From Hoylesella marshii DSM 16973 = JCM 13450 (GTDB lineage Bacteria; Bacteroidota; Bacteroidia; Bacteroidales; Bacteroidaceae): 64,000 bases of DNA. The notes under the pieces were generated by a model, which worked only from the letters and a program-made list of their open reading frames with translations, searched no databases and was not told the origin of the DNA. Where the stretch lies: contig NZ_GL397214.1 in assembly GCF_000146675.1 (NCBI RefSeq), positions 1,847,081-1,911,080 on the forward strand, read 5' to 3'. Both the position numbers and the translations under genes were made by a program. Shown here one piece after another: positions 45,834 through 55,536 of the stretch (within the stretch, counting starts at the first letter, position 1; the number at the start of each line of letters is the position of its first letter).

Positions 45834-48800
45834 ATGAGAACCAAAAGACTTTTATTGTTCGCTGTCTTCATGCTAGCGGCTATGGTGACGTTCGCACAAC
45901 GAAGTATCACCGTGAGAGGTACGGTAGTGGAAGAGAACGGCGATGTCGTTATCGGAGCTACTGTGAAAGTGAAAAGCACTTCTATTGTGGCTGTTACCGA
46001 TATGGAAGGACGCTTTACGCTGAACGACGTGCGACAAGGAGCTCAATTGGAGGTGACATACGTGGGTATGAAACCTTTTACGGGCACGGTGAAACCGGAA
46101 ATGAAAATCGTGATGTATAACGACGATTCCGTGCTCGATGAGATTGTTGTCACCGCTTTCGGTGAACAAAAACGCTCCGCCTTTACGGGCTCTGCCGCTG
46201 TAGTAGACTCCAAGAAGTTTGAGAACAAGCAATTAACCAACGTTTTAAGTGGCTTGCAAGGCGAGGCCGCCGGTGTGCAGATGCTGAACAACAGCGGAGA
46301 TCCCGGCTCGTCGCCCACTATCCGTGTACGCGGTTTTAGCAGTATCAATGCCGGACAAGACCCGCTTATTATTGTAGACGGTGCACCTTATGATGGCGGC
46401 TGGAGCAATATCAACCCTGCCGATGTGGCATCTGTGACGGTACTGAAAGATGCCTCTTCTACAGCACTCTATGGTGCACGTGGCGCTAATGGTGTCATTA
46501 TGATAACAACCAAGCGCAGCCAAACGGGTGATGCTGTGATTACATTTGATGCCAAGTGGGGAGCCAATAGCCGTATCAAGCGCGACTATGAAACCATCAA
46601 TGACCCTGCACAGTATTATGAATATTACTACAAGGCGTTGTATAACTATCAGGTGAATGTCATGGGACTGACAGGTTCTGCGGCTACAGCGGCAGCCAAT
46701 GCACAGCTGACGGGTAATACTACGACCGGCGGATTGGGTTACATCGTGTACAATGTGCCGACTGGCGAACTCTTGATTGGTGAAGACGGTAGGCTGAATC
46801 CGAAAGCCACGTTGGGCAATCAGGTAACATACGGCGGAAATACCTACACCATTCGTCCCGACAACTGGGAGAAAGAGGGATTCCGTAACGGCTTCAGAGA
46901 AGAATATAATGCCACAATTTCCGGTGGTAATGATAAGTTGCTGTTCTATGCTTCGTTGGGTTATCTGACGAATGACGGCATTGTGCGCAATTCTGATTTC
47001 AATCGTGTAACGACTCGATTCAAGGCCGATTATCAGGCAAAACCATGGCTAAGGGTGGGTACGAATATGAACTTTACACGTAGTAAGTATAACTCAATCA
47101 AACAAGACGAGAGCGGTCTTTTCTATCAAATCAACAACATGGCACCCATTTATCCCGTATACATCAGAGATGCTAACGGTCATATTATGCGCGACAGCAA
47201 CGGGAAAATGTACGACTATGGCGACGGTGCCGTCATCGGCCTTAGGCGTCCGGTGCTTCCCTCCCTCAATCCTTTGCAACAAAATGAAATAGACACCTAC
47301 AAAGGAAAGGACAACATGTTCTCTGTATTCGGTTATGCCGACATTACACCAGTCTTTGCAGAGGGTTTGAAAGTAACGGTCAATGGTACGGCTACTACCT
47401 ATGATACACGTAGTGTGAAGACTTCAAACCCCTACTACGGCTTTTCTTCAACGCTTTACCCCGATGGTTACATATCGAAAACCAGCTCTCAAACCTATTC
47501 GTATAACTTCCAGCAACTTATTAATTACAGGCGTGAGTTCGGTAAACACCATGCAGAATTGCTGTTGGGTCACGAGTACTATCGCTACCATTACGAATCA
47601 GTGTGGGGTGCACGCACCGTTATGGCCAATTACAAAGCGGCACAGCATCTGTCAGCAGCCGTGAAAATAGACAATGCCGGCGACAGTAATTCCGATTACA
47701 ACTCTGAAGGTTACTTCTTCCGCGGACAGTACGACTATGACCAGAAGTACTTCGGCAGTTTGTCTTATCGCCGCGATGCCTCCAGCAGATTTCATCCCGA
47801 CCACAGATGGGGCGACTTCTATTCCATCGGAGGCGCATGGATTATCTCTCGAGAGCAGTTCATGAAAGACATAAAGTGGGTAGACCAATTGAAGTTGAAA
47901 GCCTCTTTCGGACAGCAAGGTAACGATAATATAGACAACTACCTCTACGTAGACACCTATTCCATTGTCAATAACAATAACAAAGTAGGTTTGGTATTGA
48001 ATACGAAAGGTAATCCTAAGATCACATGGGAAACCAATAATAACTTCAATATAGGTGTAGACTTCGAGTTGTTCAAAAGTCGTTTGCGCGGCGGCATAGA
48101 GTACTTCTATAAGAAGACTACCGACATGCTGTGTTTCATTCAAGCACCTTATTCGGCCGGTTATGCAGGCTCTTACGATAACGTAGGTAACCTTGTGAAC
48201 AAAGGAATAGAGATAGATCTCAGCGGTACAGTTATCAAAACACGAGACCTTACATGGGATATTAACTTTAACACCACCCACTATGTAAACAAAGTAACTT
48301 ACTTGGAGCCCTCAATTAAGGGCGACCTCAACATCGACGGTCACCCGGGCTACATCAGCGGAAGCTACTATTACGGTGAAGGACTGCCCCTCTATACATG
48401 GTACATGAAGCGTTATGCCGGCGTATCAAGCGATGGCTTGTCGCAATGGTACTATACAGACAGCAACGGTGAGATGAAGACTACCACCAATTATGGTGAC
48501 GCCAGTTTCTATCTCTGTGGTAATCCGCACCCTGATTTGTATGGTGGTTTCGGTACGACACTCAGTCTTTACGGCTTTGATTTATCGGTAGCGTTCAGCT
48601 ATTCTATCGGCGGCAAAGCCTACGACTATCAGTATGCTGGCCTGATGGGTAATCCTGCGGGTGGGCTTGGAGGCTACTCTATTCATAAAGATGCTCTCAA
48701 AGCGTGGAGTACGGATAACCCTAACAGCAATATTCCCCGCTGGCAATACAACGACCTGAATACCGGTTCACAGAGCGATCGTTTCTTGTTGAATGCAAGT

Positions 48801-49022
48801 TATCTGACGTTCCAGAACATCAACTTAGGCTACAATTTACCGAAGGAATGGGTAAATACGCTTGGTCTGGGCAGTATCCGCGTATATGTAGCCGGCGACA
48901 ATCTCTACTATTGGAGCAAACGCAAAGGCTTCGACCCCCGCGGTTCGTTCAGCGGAGGTACAAGTACTACCATTTACAGTCCTTCGAGAACCGTTTCCGG
49001 AGGCGTAAAACTCACATTCTAA
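45834..49022 (+). CDS. SusC-family TonB-linked outer-membrane transporter (starch region)
   Basis: 1062 aa. Signal peptide (residues 1-21, V-T-F-A-Q), regulatory-like domain (R-G-T-V-V-E-E-N-G-D-V-V-I-G-A-T-V), plug with V-L-K-D-A-S-S-T-A-L-Y-G-A-R-G-A-N-G-V, and a barrel ending V-K-L-T-F. Divergent from the starch-enzyme operon, which makes maltooligosaccharides the likely cargo (SusC of starch utilisation); this is inferred from position only. SusD follows after 18 nt. No SusE or SusF gene follows, since a terminator comes right after SusD. Confidence 0.95.
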   Translation: MRTKRLLLFAVFMLAAMVTFAQRSITVRGTVVEENGDVVIGATVKVKSTSIVAVTDMEGRFTLNDVRQGAQLEVTYVGMKPFTGTVKPEMKIVMYNDDSVLDEIVVTAFGEQKRSAFTGSAAVVDSKKFENKQLTNVLSGLQGEAAGVQMLNNSGDPGSSPTIRVRGFSSINAGQDPLIIVDGAPYDGGWSNINPADVASVTVLKDASSTALYGARGANGVIMITTKRSQTGDAVITFDAKWGANSRIKRDYETINDPAQYYEYYYKALYNYQVNVMGLTGSAATAAANAQLTGNTTTGGLGYIVYNVPTGELLIGEDGRLNPKATLGNQVTYGGNTYTIRPDNWEKEGFRNGFREEYNATISGGNDKLLFYASLGYLTNDGIVRNSDFNRVTTRFKADYQAKPWLRVGTNMNFTRSKYNSIKQDESGLFYQINNMAPIYPVYIRDANGHIMRDSNGKMYDYGDGAVIGLRRPVLPSLNPLQQNEIDTYKGKDNMFSVFGYADITPVFAEGLKVTVNGTATTYDTRSVKTSNPYYGFSSTLYPDGYISKTSSQTYSYNFQQLINYRREFGKHHAELLLGHEYYRYHYESVWGARTVMANYKAAQHLSAAVKIDNAGDSNSDYNSEGYFFRGQYDYDQKYFGSLSYRRDASSRFHPDHRWGDFYSIGGAWIISREQFMKDIKWVDQLKLKASFGQQGNDNIDNYLYVDTYSIVNNNNKVGLVLNTKGNPKITWETNNNFNIGVDFELFKSRLRGGIEYFYKKTTDMLCFIQAPYSAGYAGSYDNVGNLVNKGIEIDLSGTVIKTRDLTWDINFNTTHYVNKVTYLEPSIKGDLNIDGHPGYISGSYYYGEGLPLYTWYMKRYAGVSSDGLSQWYYTDSNGEMKTTTNYGDASFYLCGNPHPDLYGGFGTTLSLYGFDLSVAFSYSIGGKAYDYQYAGLMGNPAGGLGGYSIHKDALKAWSTDNPNSNIPRWQYNDLNTGSQSDRFLLNASYLTFQNINLGYNLPKEWVNTLGLGSIRVYVAGDNLYYWSKRKGFDPRGSFSGGTSTTIYSPSRTVSGGVKLTF

Positions 49023-49040
49023 CATTAAACAGAGTAAACG

Positions 49041-50810
49041 ATGAAACACCATATTTTCAATAAAATAGTGGCATTGACCGTAATCCTTTCTTCACTCGGC
49101 CTCGTGAGCTGCATTGATGAGACCATGCCATCAGCCACTTTAACTGCCGACCAAATCAAGCGCATGGAGTCGTCGCAAAAGGCTTTACTTAGCGGTATCG
49201 TGTCGTATATGGTTACTTATAACACATGGGGGTCAAGCGGCGAATACACACAAGACTTCGGATATCCCTGCCAAATGATTTTCCGTGAGGTACAGGGACA
49301 GGATTTCCCCTGCTATGACGACGCCTACAACTATTGGACCAGCGTAGAGGCCGCTACGGACTTACGTTATCCGCCTTACTATACGTATTCTTATTACTAC
49401 CATCTCGTGCAGACCTGCAATGCCCTGATTGACGTGATAGATCCGAATACAGCCTCCACCACATCGAAGAACTACTTAGGTGCAGCCCTCACTTATAGAG
49501 CATTGGCTTATCTTGATATGGCACGCATGTTTGAATTTAAGAAGACCGGCGTAACATCCGTAGACCAAAAAGCCGACGAGTTGAATTGCTGGGGACTGAC
49601 TGTCCCCATCGTAAAAGAGGGAATGACGGATGTTGAAAAGAAAAATAATCCCCGTGCACCGTTCTATACAATGTATCGCTTTATCATGACCGACCTGAAT
49701 AACGCCGAGACCTATCTTACCGGTTATACGCGAACAGACAAGACGCTTCCCGATTTAAGCGTAGTCTACGGTCTGAAAGCCCGTCTATGGCTGGAGTTAG
49801 CCACCCGCTTTGAGACCACACCCGAAGACCTGACAGCCACTATCAATGCTGACAATGCCGCCACGGATGGCTACGATAAACTGAATATTACGTCGGCCAA
49901 TGATTGCTACACAAAGGCACTTCAATACGCTCAGCAGGCGCAAAGTGGCTATACGCCCACGACTGAAGCACAGTGGCACGATCCCGAGACCGGCTTCAAC
50001 AAACCGACCAATGCGTGGATGTGGGACATGTCTGTCAGCACCCGTGAGCAGGTAGGTTCCTACTATTGCTCTTTCCCCGGCGTTATCTGCACGGAGCCAG
50101 ATTGGAATATGCCCCGTTCGTTTGGGACTTACCGCTTGATTGGTAGCGCACTGTACGACCAGATAGGTCTCGGCGATTGGCGACGTTATTCGTGGATTGA
50201 CCCTGCCGCCGCAGGAACCGATGCCGGGTATACACAATATGCAACCATCAATATCAACGGGAAACCGGTGAAACACTCGCTACTCTCCAAAGACGAATGG
50301 CTGCGACTGCCGGCATACGCCAATACAAAGTTCCGTCCGGGTAGGGGAAACTTAGACGACTTATACGTCGGTCTACTCGTAGATATTCCCTTGATGCGCA
50401 TGGAAGAGATGAAGTTCATCGAGTTAGAGTGCAAGGCTCATCTCAACGGAATCTCTGCCGCAGCTACGGAATTGGAGGCTTTCATCAATACCTATCGCTA
50501 TACCGACAACTCGTATTCCGCAGCCAGCATCTCTACGATGGACGACTTCAACAATGAGCTTCTGCTGCAGAAGCGTATTGAATTCTGGGGCGAGGGAATC
50601 ACCTATTTCGACTATAAACGTTTGAAAGCACAGGTACGCCGCAAGGACAACACGAACTACAATTCGTTAGCCATGTTCAATTCTAAGCCCGGAGGATATG
50701 TTGCACCGTGGATGAACTACTTCATTCTCGAGTACGAAACCAATATCAATACAGCCTGTGTGCCTAACCCCGATGCTACGGGTTGCATCAGTCCGGCCAC
50801 TTCCTTTTAA
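49041..50810 (+). CDS. SusD-family outer-membrane lipoprotein (starch region)
   Basis: 589 aa. Lipoprotein signal with L-V-S-C, lipidated Cys24. Contains the helical SusD core (Y-R-A-L-A-Y-L-D-M-A-R-M-F-E, typical of the family) and the late E-F-W-G-E-G-I-T-Y-F-D-Y-K-R motif. It should lid the adjacent SusC and bind its ligand on the surface. Position next to GH13/GH97/GH77 genes favours starch or maltooligosaccharides. Ends in a strong terminator; no surface amylase (SusG) gene is seen nearby. Confidence 0.94.
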   Translation: MKHHIFNKIVALTVILSSLGLVSCIDETMPSATLTADQIKRMESSQKALLSGIVSYMVTYNTWGSSGEYTQDFGYPCQMIFREVQGQDFPCYDDAYNYWTSVEAATDLRYPPYYTYSYYYHLVQTCNALIDVIDPNTASTTSKNYLGAALTYRALAYLDMARMFEFKKTGVTSVDQKADELNCWGLTVPIVKEGMTDVEKKNNPRAPFYTMYRFIMTDLNNAETYLTGYTRTDKTLPDLSVVYGLKARLWLELATRFETTPEDLTATINADNAATDGYDKLNITSANDCYTKALQYAQQAQSGYTPTTEAQWHDPETGFNKPTNAWMWDMSVSTREQVGSYYCSFPGVICTEPDWNMPRSFGTYRLIGSALYDQIGLGDWRRYSWIDPAAAGTDAGYTQYATININGKPVKHSLLSKDEWLRLPAYANTKFRPGRGNLDDLYVGLLVDIPLMRMEEMKFIELECKAHLNGISAAATELEAFINTYRYTDNSYSAASISTMDDFNNELLLQKRIEFWGEGITYFDYKRLKAQVRRKDNTNYNSLAMFNSKPGGYVAPWMNYFILEYETNINTACVPNPDATGCISPATSF

Positions 50811-50827
50811 TTCTCACCAACACAAAT

Positions 50828-50869
50828 AGTAAAGACCGCACATGGCTCGTCCGTGGTGCGGTCTTTACT
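50828..50869 (+). terminator. Terminator after the second SusD
   Basis: Perfect 14-bp stem AGTAAAGACCGCAC / GTGCGGTCTTTACT with a 14-nt loop, starting 18 nt after the stop codon. No long T-run follows, the T's being in the arm. Confidence 0.8.
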
Positions 50870-50916
50870 ATCCCTAATTGTCATTAGAAGTCTGAACAAC
50901 CCCTGTCAGTAACATA

Positions 50917-50940
50917 TACGTGAGTTTGGTATAAAGGCCG
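50917..50940 (+). repeat. Solitary family B arm
   Basis: TACGTGAGTTTGGTATAAAGG matches the terminal repeat of the family B elements at 51156 and 3371 with a few changes. No inverted partner is close by, so this is probably a decayed or truncated copy. Confidence 0.5.
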
Positions 50941-50948
50941 TTTGCTGC

Positions 50949-51026
50949 GAGAAAGGTTGCCGACCTTGTCATGTACAAATCGTATCTGTGCCAGGTACAA
51001 ACGCCATTTGTACCATGTACAGATAC
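50949..51026. repeat. Palindromes: AAGGTTGCCGACCTT and a nested TACAAA/TTTGTA hairpin
   Basis: GAGAAAGGTTGCCGACCTT at 50949-50967 is shared, inverted, with 26649-26669. It is followed at 50982-51026 by a two-part hairpin, GTATCTGT-GCCA-GGTACAAA and TTTGTACC-ATGT-ACAGATAC, both parts pairing perfectly. The open frame crossing this region (70 codons, minus) looks accidental. Confidence 0.6.
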
Positions 51027-51155
51027 TGACTTATGAATTATAACTTTACGACCCCGAAACGTTACCATCTCGTATTTTTCACTCATAAATACTGAAAAGC
51101 TATCACAAAAACCGGGTGAAAAGTTACGGATTCAAGCCACCGGAAAATCATAAAT

Positions 51156-51436
51156 TACGTGAGTTCGGGATAAGGCTATCGGACAGTAAACCCTGACGGA
51201 GCTTACCCGCATCCCCGAGGAGAGAGGACACCGAAGAGCAAAGTAGCCGCACGCTTGGAGGTAGAATGATAAAAAAATACCAGAGTGCGGCACTCTGAAG
51301 ATTAAAAGTTAAAAGAAGTATAGGAGTACGGCACTCTGAAGCATAAACGTAAAAATACGTGAGTTCGGAATAGGGTTGCCGGACTGTCGCCTCTTTGGGG
51401 CAATTAGATAAGATTCTCTTATCCCGAACTCGCGTA
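51156..51436. mobile_element. MITE-like element (family B), second copy, with TAAAT duplication
   Basis: 281 bp bounded by TACGTGAG and CTCGCGTA, flanked by TAAAT at 51151-51155 and 51437-51441. The left end matches the element at 3371 (GAGTTCGGGATAAGGCTATC). An extra left-type arm at 51356 pairs with the right end to give an 81-bp short form inside the element, with the short sub-repeat GTGCGGCACTCTGAAG / GTACGGCACTCTGAAG before it. No transposase is encoded. Confidence 0.75.
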
Positions 51437-51543
51437 TAAATTGGAAAGTTTTGAATATTCCACTCTCATTCTTTCACAGGCCGGATTGCTCCATATATTG
51501 AAAATATTTCTCTCAAAGGCATGAACTATTCAGATTTTATTTA

Positions 51544-51551
51544 TATATTTG
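51544..51551 (+). promoter_or_regulatory. Promoter (-7 box) of the three-gene secreted-protein operon
   Basis: TATATTTG, followed by an A-rich leader of about 75 nt containing the direct repeat TTGCAATTGTTTTGCAATTG (51570-51589), before ATG 51628. The -33 box is unclear. Confidence 0.55.
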
Positions 51552-51627
51552 CTGCATCGCTCAAAGTGTTGCAATTGTTTTGCAATTGCAACACTAAGGA
51601 AAGAAAATACACAAGAAACCTAACATC

Positions 51628-53469
51628 ATGAAACAAAAGTACTTATTTTTGCTCACCCTTATGGTGATGATTGCCCCATTACAGGCAAAAGCTTTCAACA
51701 TTACTTTGAATGTTGATGATGCTTCTAAGATTACAGTTTATTTGGGTTCATCCCGTCAAACATTATCAAATGGCGATAATGTGCTTGATGTTAAAACAGG
51801 TGATCGGCTTTCCATCTCGTCGAATACCGGTTTTGTTATCAAATCGGTGATGAATGGTAGTACCTCGGAGATTGCCCATCCGGTTACAAGTTTCGCATTC
51901 AACCTGAATGAAGCCACACACGCGGATGCGAAGTGGAGTATCACAACTTGCCCGCTCGACGAAGCTCGCACGGCAGTGTGTAAGGTGACAGTGGATGATG
52001 CATCGAAGGTAACGCTCGGAATGTCGGGAACATATACCACTTATTCTCTCGTGAATGGGGAGAACAGCGTGAAATTCGTTCCGGAGCTGGAGTCCCCATT
52101 CGCTATTTCATCAAAAGAACACTCCGTTCCTTTGTATAGCGTGAAGAAGAACTCCACGCCTGTATCTGCCGCATATGGCACATATAGAGTTGCTGTGGTG
52201 AATGGCGACGAAATTGAAATCAAGGCCAACTACCCGGACAAAGATTGTAGCGTTAAATTCAATCTTAGCGAAAAGGCTGAAGGCTTTATCACTAAGGTTT
52301 CGGTGAATGGCACTGAAGTGAAAAACTACTTGAACGACCATTTCACGGTAAAGGCCGGTGCGACGGTCGTAATAGAAGGTAATACGAATGGCTATGCATT
52401 GGAGTCGTTCAAGGTGAACGGAGCTGATGTAAGTTTCTATGGTAGCTATAGCTTCATGGTGATCGGAAAGACTACAGTAGATATTGTAGCCCGTAAATAT
52501 GGTAATCTAAAGGCCGTTATCAATATCGACGACGCATCACACGTAACCGTATATAAGGGCTATTCTTATTATGGAAATAAGGTGAAGGTGACAAGTGGTC
52601 AAAACACCATTGAGGTGCCGGAGACTACACCTATTATCGCGATTGCTGCAAACAGTGGATACACGCTTGTAAGCGTAAGCGATGGGACGACGGATTTCGT
52701 GAAGCGTGATGGTAACAGTGAAGTAAATGTGAACGTGAAAGACAACATGAATGTTACGGTAACAACGAAAGAGTTGGTTCGCGATAAGAATGTTATGGTC
52801 TATATGGATGACACAACAGTGCCTTCTTATATTCGCTTTATGCGAAAGGATTACACCAAGATAGACATGGCAACGGGCTATAATCCGGTGGCATTCTATG
52901 ACGGCGACCTGCCTTTCAGCGCATCATTCTATGGTACAACAACCCTGAATGTGTATAAGAACGAGCAACTCGTGTCGCCAACTTCTGGAGGAGGTTCATC
53001 TTATACGCTAAATGTAGAAGATAAAGACGTAGTGAAATTCTTCTTCACAAAAACTCCTATTCAGGTGAAAACCTATATTCATGTGAAGGGCAATGCCGAC
53101 AATCTGGTTGTAATGAAAGACCGAATCAATGTAGTTTCAGATTTCAGTACCCCTCTCTTAACTCTTGAGGATACGGAACTATCATTCAGCACGGGCGGGA
53201 AATCAAAGATTAAATCGTTCACATACGGCACAAAAGCTGTTAAACCAGAGGCAGATGGTACTTATAAGGTAATCCTTACAAGTGATAACGATATCAAGGT
53301 AGAAGTGGATGTGACGTCGGGCATCGAAAACGTGAAGGCTTCGGATAATGATGCGAACAGCATTTATACTATCGATGGAGTATTGATAATGAAAAATGCC
53401 ACACCCAGCCAAATCGAGGGTCTGGCAAAGGGCATCTATGTCATCAATGGTAAGAAAGTAATACGTTAG
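51628..53469 (+). CDS. Secreted repeat protein with type IX-like C-terminal tail
   Basis: 613 aa. Signal peptide (residues 1-21). Three related repeats carry the phrase V/I-D-D-A-S-K/H-V/I-T at about 29-37, 122-130 and 300-308. Each starts a unit of about 50-60 residues that looks all-beta, with two more diverged units between them. The C-terminal 45 residues (I-E-N-V-K-A-S-D..., then Y-T-I-D-G-V-L and G-I-Y-V-I-N-G-K-K-V-I-R) are a typical Prevotella surface-sorting tail. No enzyme motif is seen, so an adhesin or structural role is plausible. First gene of an operon; the next starts 4 nt after its stop. Confidence 0.75.
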   Translation: MKQKYLFLLTLMVMIAPLQAKAFNITLNVDDASKITVYLGSSRQTLSNGDNVLDVKTGDRLSISSNTGFVIKSVMNGSTSEIAHPVTSFAFNLNEATHADAKWSITTCPLDEARTAVCKVTVDDASKVTLGMSGTYTTYSLVNGENSVKFVPELESPFAISSKEHSVPLYSVKKNSTPVSAAYGTYRVAVVNGDEIEIKANYPDKDCSVKFNLSEKAEGFITKVSVNGTEVKNYLNDHFTVKAGATVVIEGNTNGYALESFKVNGADVSFYGSYSFMVIGKTTVDIVARKYGNLKAVINIDDASHVTVYKGYSYYGNKVKVTSGQNTIEVPETTPIIAIAANSGYTLVSVSDGTTDFVKRDGNSEVNVNVKDNMNVTVTTKELVRDKNVMVYMDDTTVPSYIRFMRKDYTKIDMATGYNPVAFYDGDLPFSASFYGTTTLNVYKNEQLVSPTSGGGSSYTLNVEDKDVVKFFFTKTPIQVKTYIHVKGNADNLVVMKDRINVVSDFSTPLLTLEDTELSFSTGGKSKIKSFTYGTKAVKPEADGTYKVILTSDNDIKVEVDVTSGIENVKASDNDANSIYTIDGVLIMKNATPSQIEGLAKGIYVINGKKVIR

Positions 53470-53473
53470 TAAA

Positions 53474-53956
53474 ATGAGGAATATAGTAAAATTATTTGCG
53501 GGATTAGCTGTGTGCAGCTTCTCTTTGGCTGCACATGCAGCCTCGCCGGACGATACGCAGATGTGTGTTGTCTCAAAAGATGGAAATACGAAGACTTTCA
53601 ATCTTCGCGATTTAAAGAAAATCGTATTTCACGAGTCTGAATTAAGTATTGTTGATCGCAATGACAAAGAAAACAAGGCTGAGTATTCCAAGCTGCGTAA
53701 GCTATGGTTCCTTCTGAAGCCTACCGATGTTTCAAGTGTCACTACTAAGCGTCTCTTCGTGTCATATCGTGATGAAGCGATTTATGTAGACGGATGGACA
53801 GAGGAAAATGCCGACGTAGCCATTTATGATGTAGGCGGCAGCTTGTGTACTACGCTCAAGGCATGGAATGGAGGAAAGATAAATGTAAGCCACCTGCCTA
53901 AGGGTATGTATATTCTGAAAATCAAGAGTTATTCAATGAAGTTTATCGTAAAATAA
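53474..53956 (+). CDS. Small secreted protein with type IX-like tail, paralogue of the first gene in the window
   Basis: 160 aa with a good signal peptide (residues 1-22, L-A-A-H-A-A). The mature start has the module C-V-V-S-K-D-G-N-T-K-T-F-N-L-R-D-L-K-K-I-V-F, and the C-terminal part (V-A-I-Y-D-V-G-G, then G-M-Y-I-L-K-I-K-S-Y-S-M-K-F-I-V-K) is a sorting tail. It aligns along its length with the 140-aa protein at 20-442, which lacks a proper signal peptide. Function is unknown. Confidence 0.75.
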   Translation: MRNIVKLFAGLAVCSFSLAAHAASPDDTQMCVVSKDGNTKTFNLRDLKKIVFHESELSIVDRNDKENKAEYSKLRKLWFLLKPTDVSSVTTKRLFVSYRDEAIYVDGWTEENADVAIYDVGGSLCTTLKAWNGGKINVSHLPKGMYILKIKSYSMKFIVK

Positions 53957-53972
53957 AAAAATCAAATAAGAT

Positions 53973-55409
53973 ATGAAAACACGTTTTTATGTAATCGCAC
54001 TTATCGCATTGTTTTTGTGTAATATAACAGTATCAGCACAAAAGCGGAATCCCAACAGAATGGTCTTCCATAAAGACAATCGTGTTATCAAGACCTACTC
54101 TGTGGAAGAGGTAGATGATATCACTTTCGAATATGTAGAAAATAAGGAAGTGGGAATCTCTGTAGTGAATGTAGAAAGCAATAGCTGCAAGGTGAGCTTT
54201 ACCATGCCCGACAATTGTTCTTCTTATTATGTGGGGGTGATACCAGCCGATTCTAAAGAGGATTTTACACAATATGTTCAGACGCATAACTCTGCTAAAT
54301 TTACCGAGAGCAAGGAATATACGTTTGAGAATCTGAAGGCGGGCGTAGAGTATTATATCTTGGCGTTGCCTATTGATAAATATGGATTGTCAACAATACT
54401 TTCAAAGCAGAAGGTGAAGACCGTTTCAAATGAATATAAGAATAGAGCGTCCACATTCTTCGATGTGGATTATTGGGCAGATGCATTTATGAACGGCTAC
54501 CAGAATTTCGTTATCCGTCTGGGCGATTGCCCACACGATGGTGTGTATCCAAAAGGTAACGGACGGCTCTATCATTTCAGTATATACTGCAAGACGGCAG
54601 ATGGCACAATCAATCCTATGCCTCAGCCCGGAACCTATTCATATTACACGGGAGACACCCCTATAGACATGTGTATGGACGATGATGAAAGTATGTTGAC
54701 TGAATATTACGAATACGAGTCCGACAAAAACTATAAGAATAAGGATGTGAAGTATAATGATGCCACTCTGACGATAACGAAGAATGGTGACGGAACTTAT
54801 ACTGTAAAAGCTCTGATACAACAGGCAGATGGTGAGCTTGTCGCTCTCACATATACAGGAAATTTTGCTTATAGAGACAAGTCATTTAAGGGCTATACAG
54901 GTCCAAACCTTGACAGGGACATAGCGTTCACTTGCGATCATGCCTCTCCATACGACTTGGATGGTATATGTTTTGAAATTATGGATGGCGGCGATCCTTA
55001 TGCAGAGGGAGCCTCATGGTATAAGCGCAATCGTGTGATGATTTTCATGTCTGATGATGGTCATGGTATGCCACGCGTTGGCACATTCCCCGTAACAGAG
55101 GATGGTTCAAACGGAACCGTGCGTAAGGGCTGCTATAAGAACTTTGGCGGTGGCGCAAAAGGGTCTGACGGTACACGCTATGAATACGTAGAAAGTCCTA
55201 TAGATGAGTCTACATTCGGCTTCGTAGAGAGTGGCTCCATTACAATCAGTAAGGATACCGCAACAGGGAATTACACGATTTCTACGGATTTCATTACAGA
55301 TAAAGGTAAGTCTATCAAGGCTACATACACAGGGCCATTCAAGAGCAACGGAAAGACACCTGCCGGCAAACAGCGGGTTGCACGTTTGCAGCCGGTTCTC
55401 GGCAAGTAA
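53973..55409 (+). CDS. Secreted protein: FN3-like domain plus two tandem beta domains
   Basis: 478 aa with signal peptide (residues 1-22, T-V-S-A-Q). After the same N-terminal module as its neighbours (V-F-H-K-D-N...V-D-D-I-T-F) comes an FN3-like domain (about 58-150). Two tandem domains of about 130-150 residues follow, each with a G-T-Y/F-P-like strand and ending T-Y-T-G-N-F or T-Y-T-G-P-F. No lipobox; the C-terminus (R-V-A-R-L-Q-P-V-L-G-K) is not a clear sorting tail. Last gene of the operon and probably exported; ligand unknown. It is the positional counterpart of the 582-aa protein at 439. Confidence 0.72.
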   Translation: MKTRFYVIALIALFLCNITVSAQKRNPNRMVFHKDNRVIKTYSVEEVDDITFEYVENKEVGISVVNVESNSCKVSFTMPDNCSSYYVGVIPADSKEDFTQYVQTHNSAKFTESKEYTFENLKAGVEYYILALPIDKYGLSTILSKQKVKTVSNEYKNRASTFFDVDYWADAFMNGYQNFVIRLGDCPHDGVYPKGNGRLYHFSIYCKTADGTINPMPQPGTYSYYTGDTPIDMCMDDDESMLTEYYEYESDKNYKNKDVKYNDATLTITKNGDGTYTVKALIQQADGELVALTYTGNFAYRDKSFKGYTGPNLDRDIAFTCDHASPYDLDGICFEIMDGGDPYAEGASWYKRNRVMIFMSDDGHGMPRVGTFPVTEDGSNGTVRKGCYKNFGGGAKGSDGTRYEYVESPIDESTFGFVESGSITISKDTATGNYTISTDFITDKGKSIKATYTGPFKSNGKTPAGKQRVARLQPVLGK

Positions 55410-55456
55410 TTCGTTAGGTACAGACTTTTTATAATAAAGTTTGATATAACAAAATA

Positions 55457-55527
55457 AAAAGAATCTCATCCTACAGCGCAAGTGATGAATGATAGTCACA
55501 TCGTCGTGTAGGATGAGATTCTTTTTG
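55457..55527. terminator. Bidirectional terminator with 20-bp perfect stem
   Basis: 55457-55476 pairs without mismatch to 55508-55527 (AAAAAGAATCTCATCCTACA and its complement), with a 31-nt loop and A/T ends on both sides. It lies between convergent genes. Confidence 0.88.
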
Positions 55528-55536
55528 CGTATATAT

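Noticed and set aside
50874..51086. 70-codon open frame, minus strand
   Set aside because: Crosses a perfect hairpin and a repeat arm; no promoter, no family, probably accidental.
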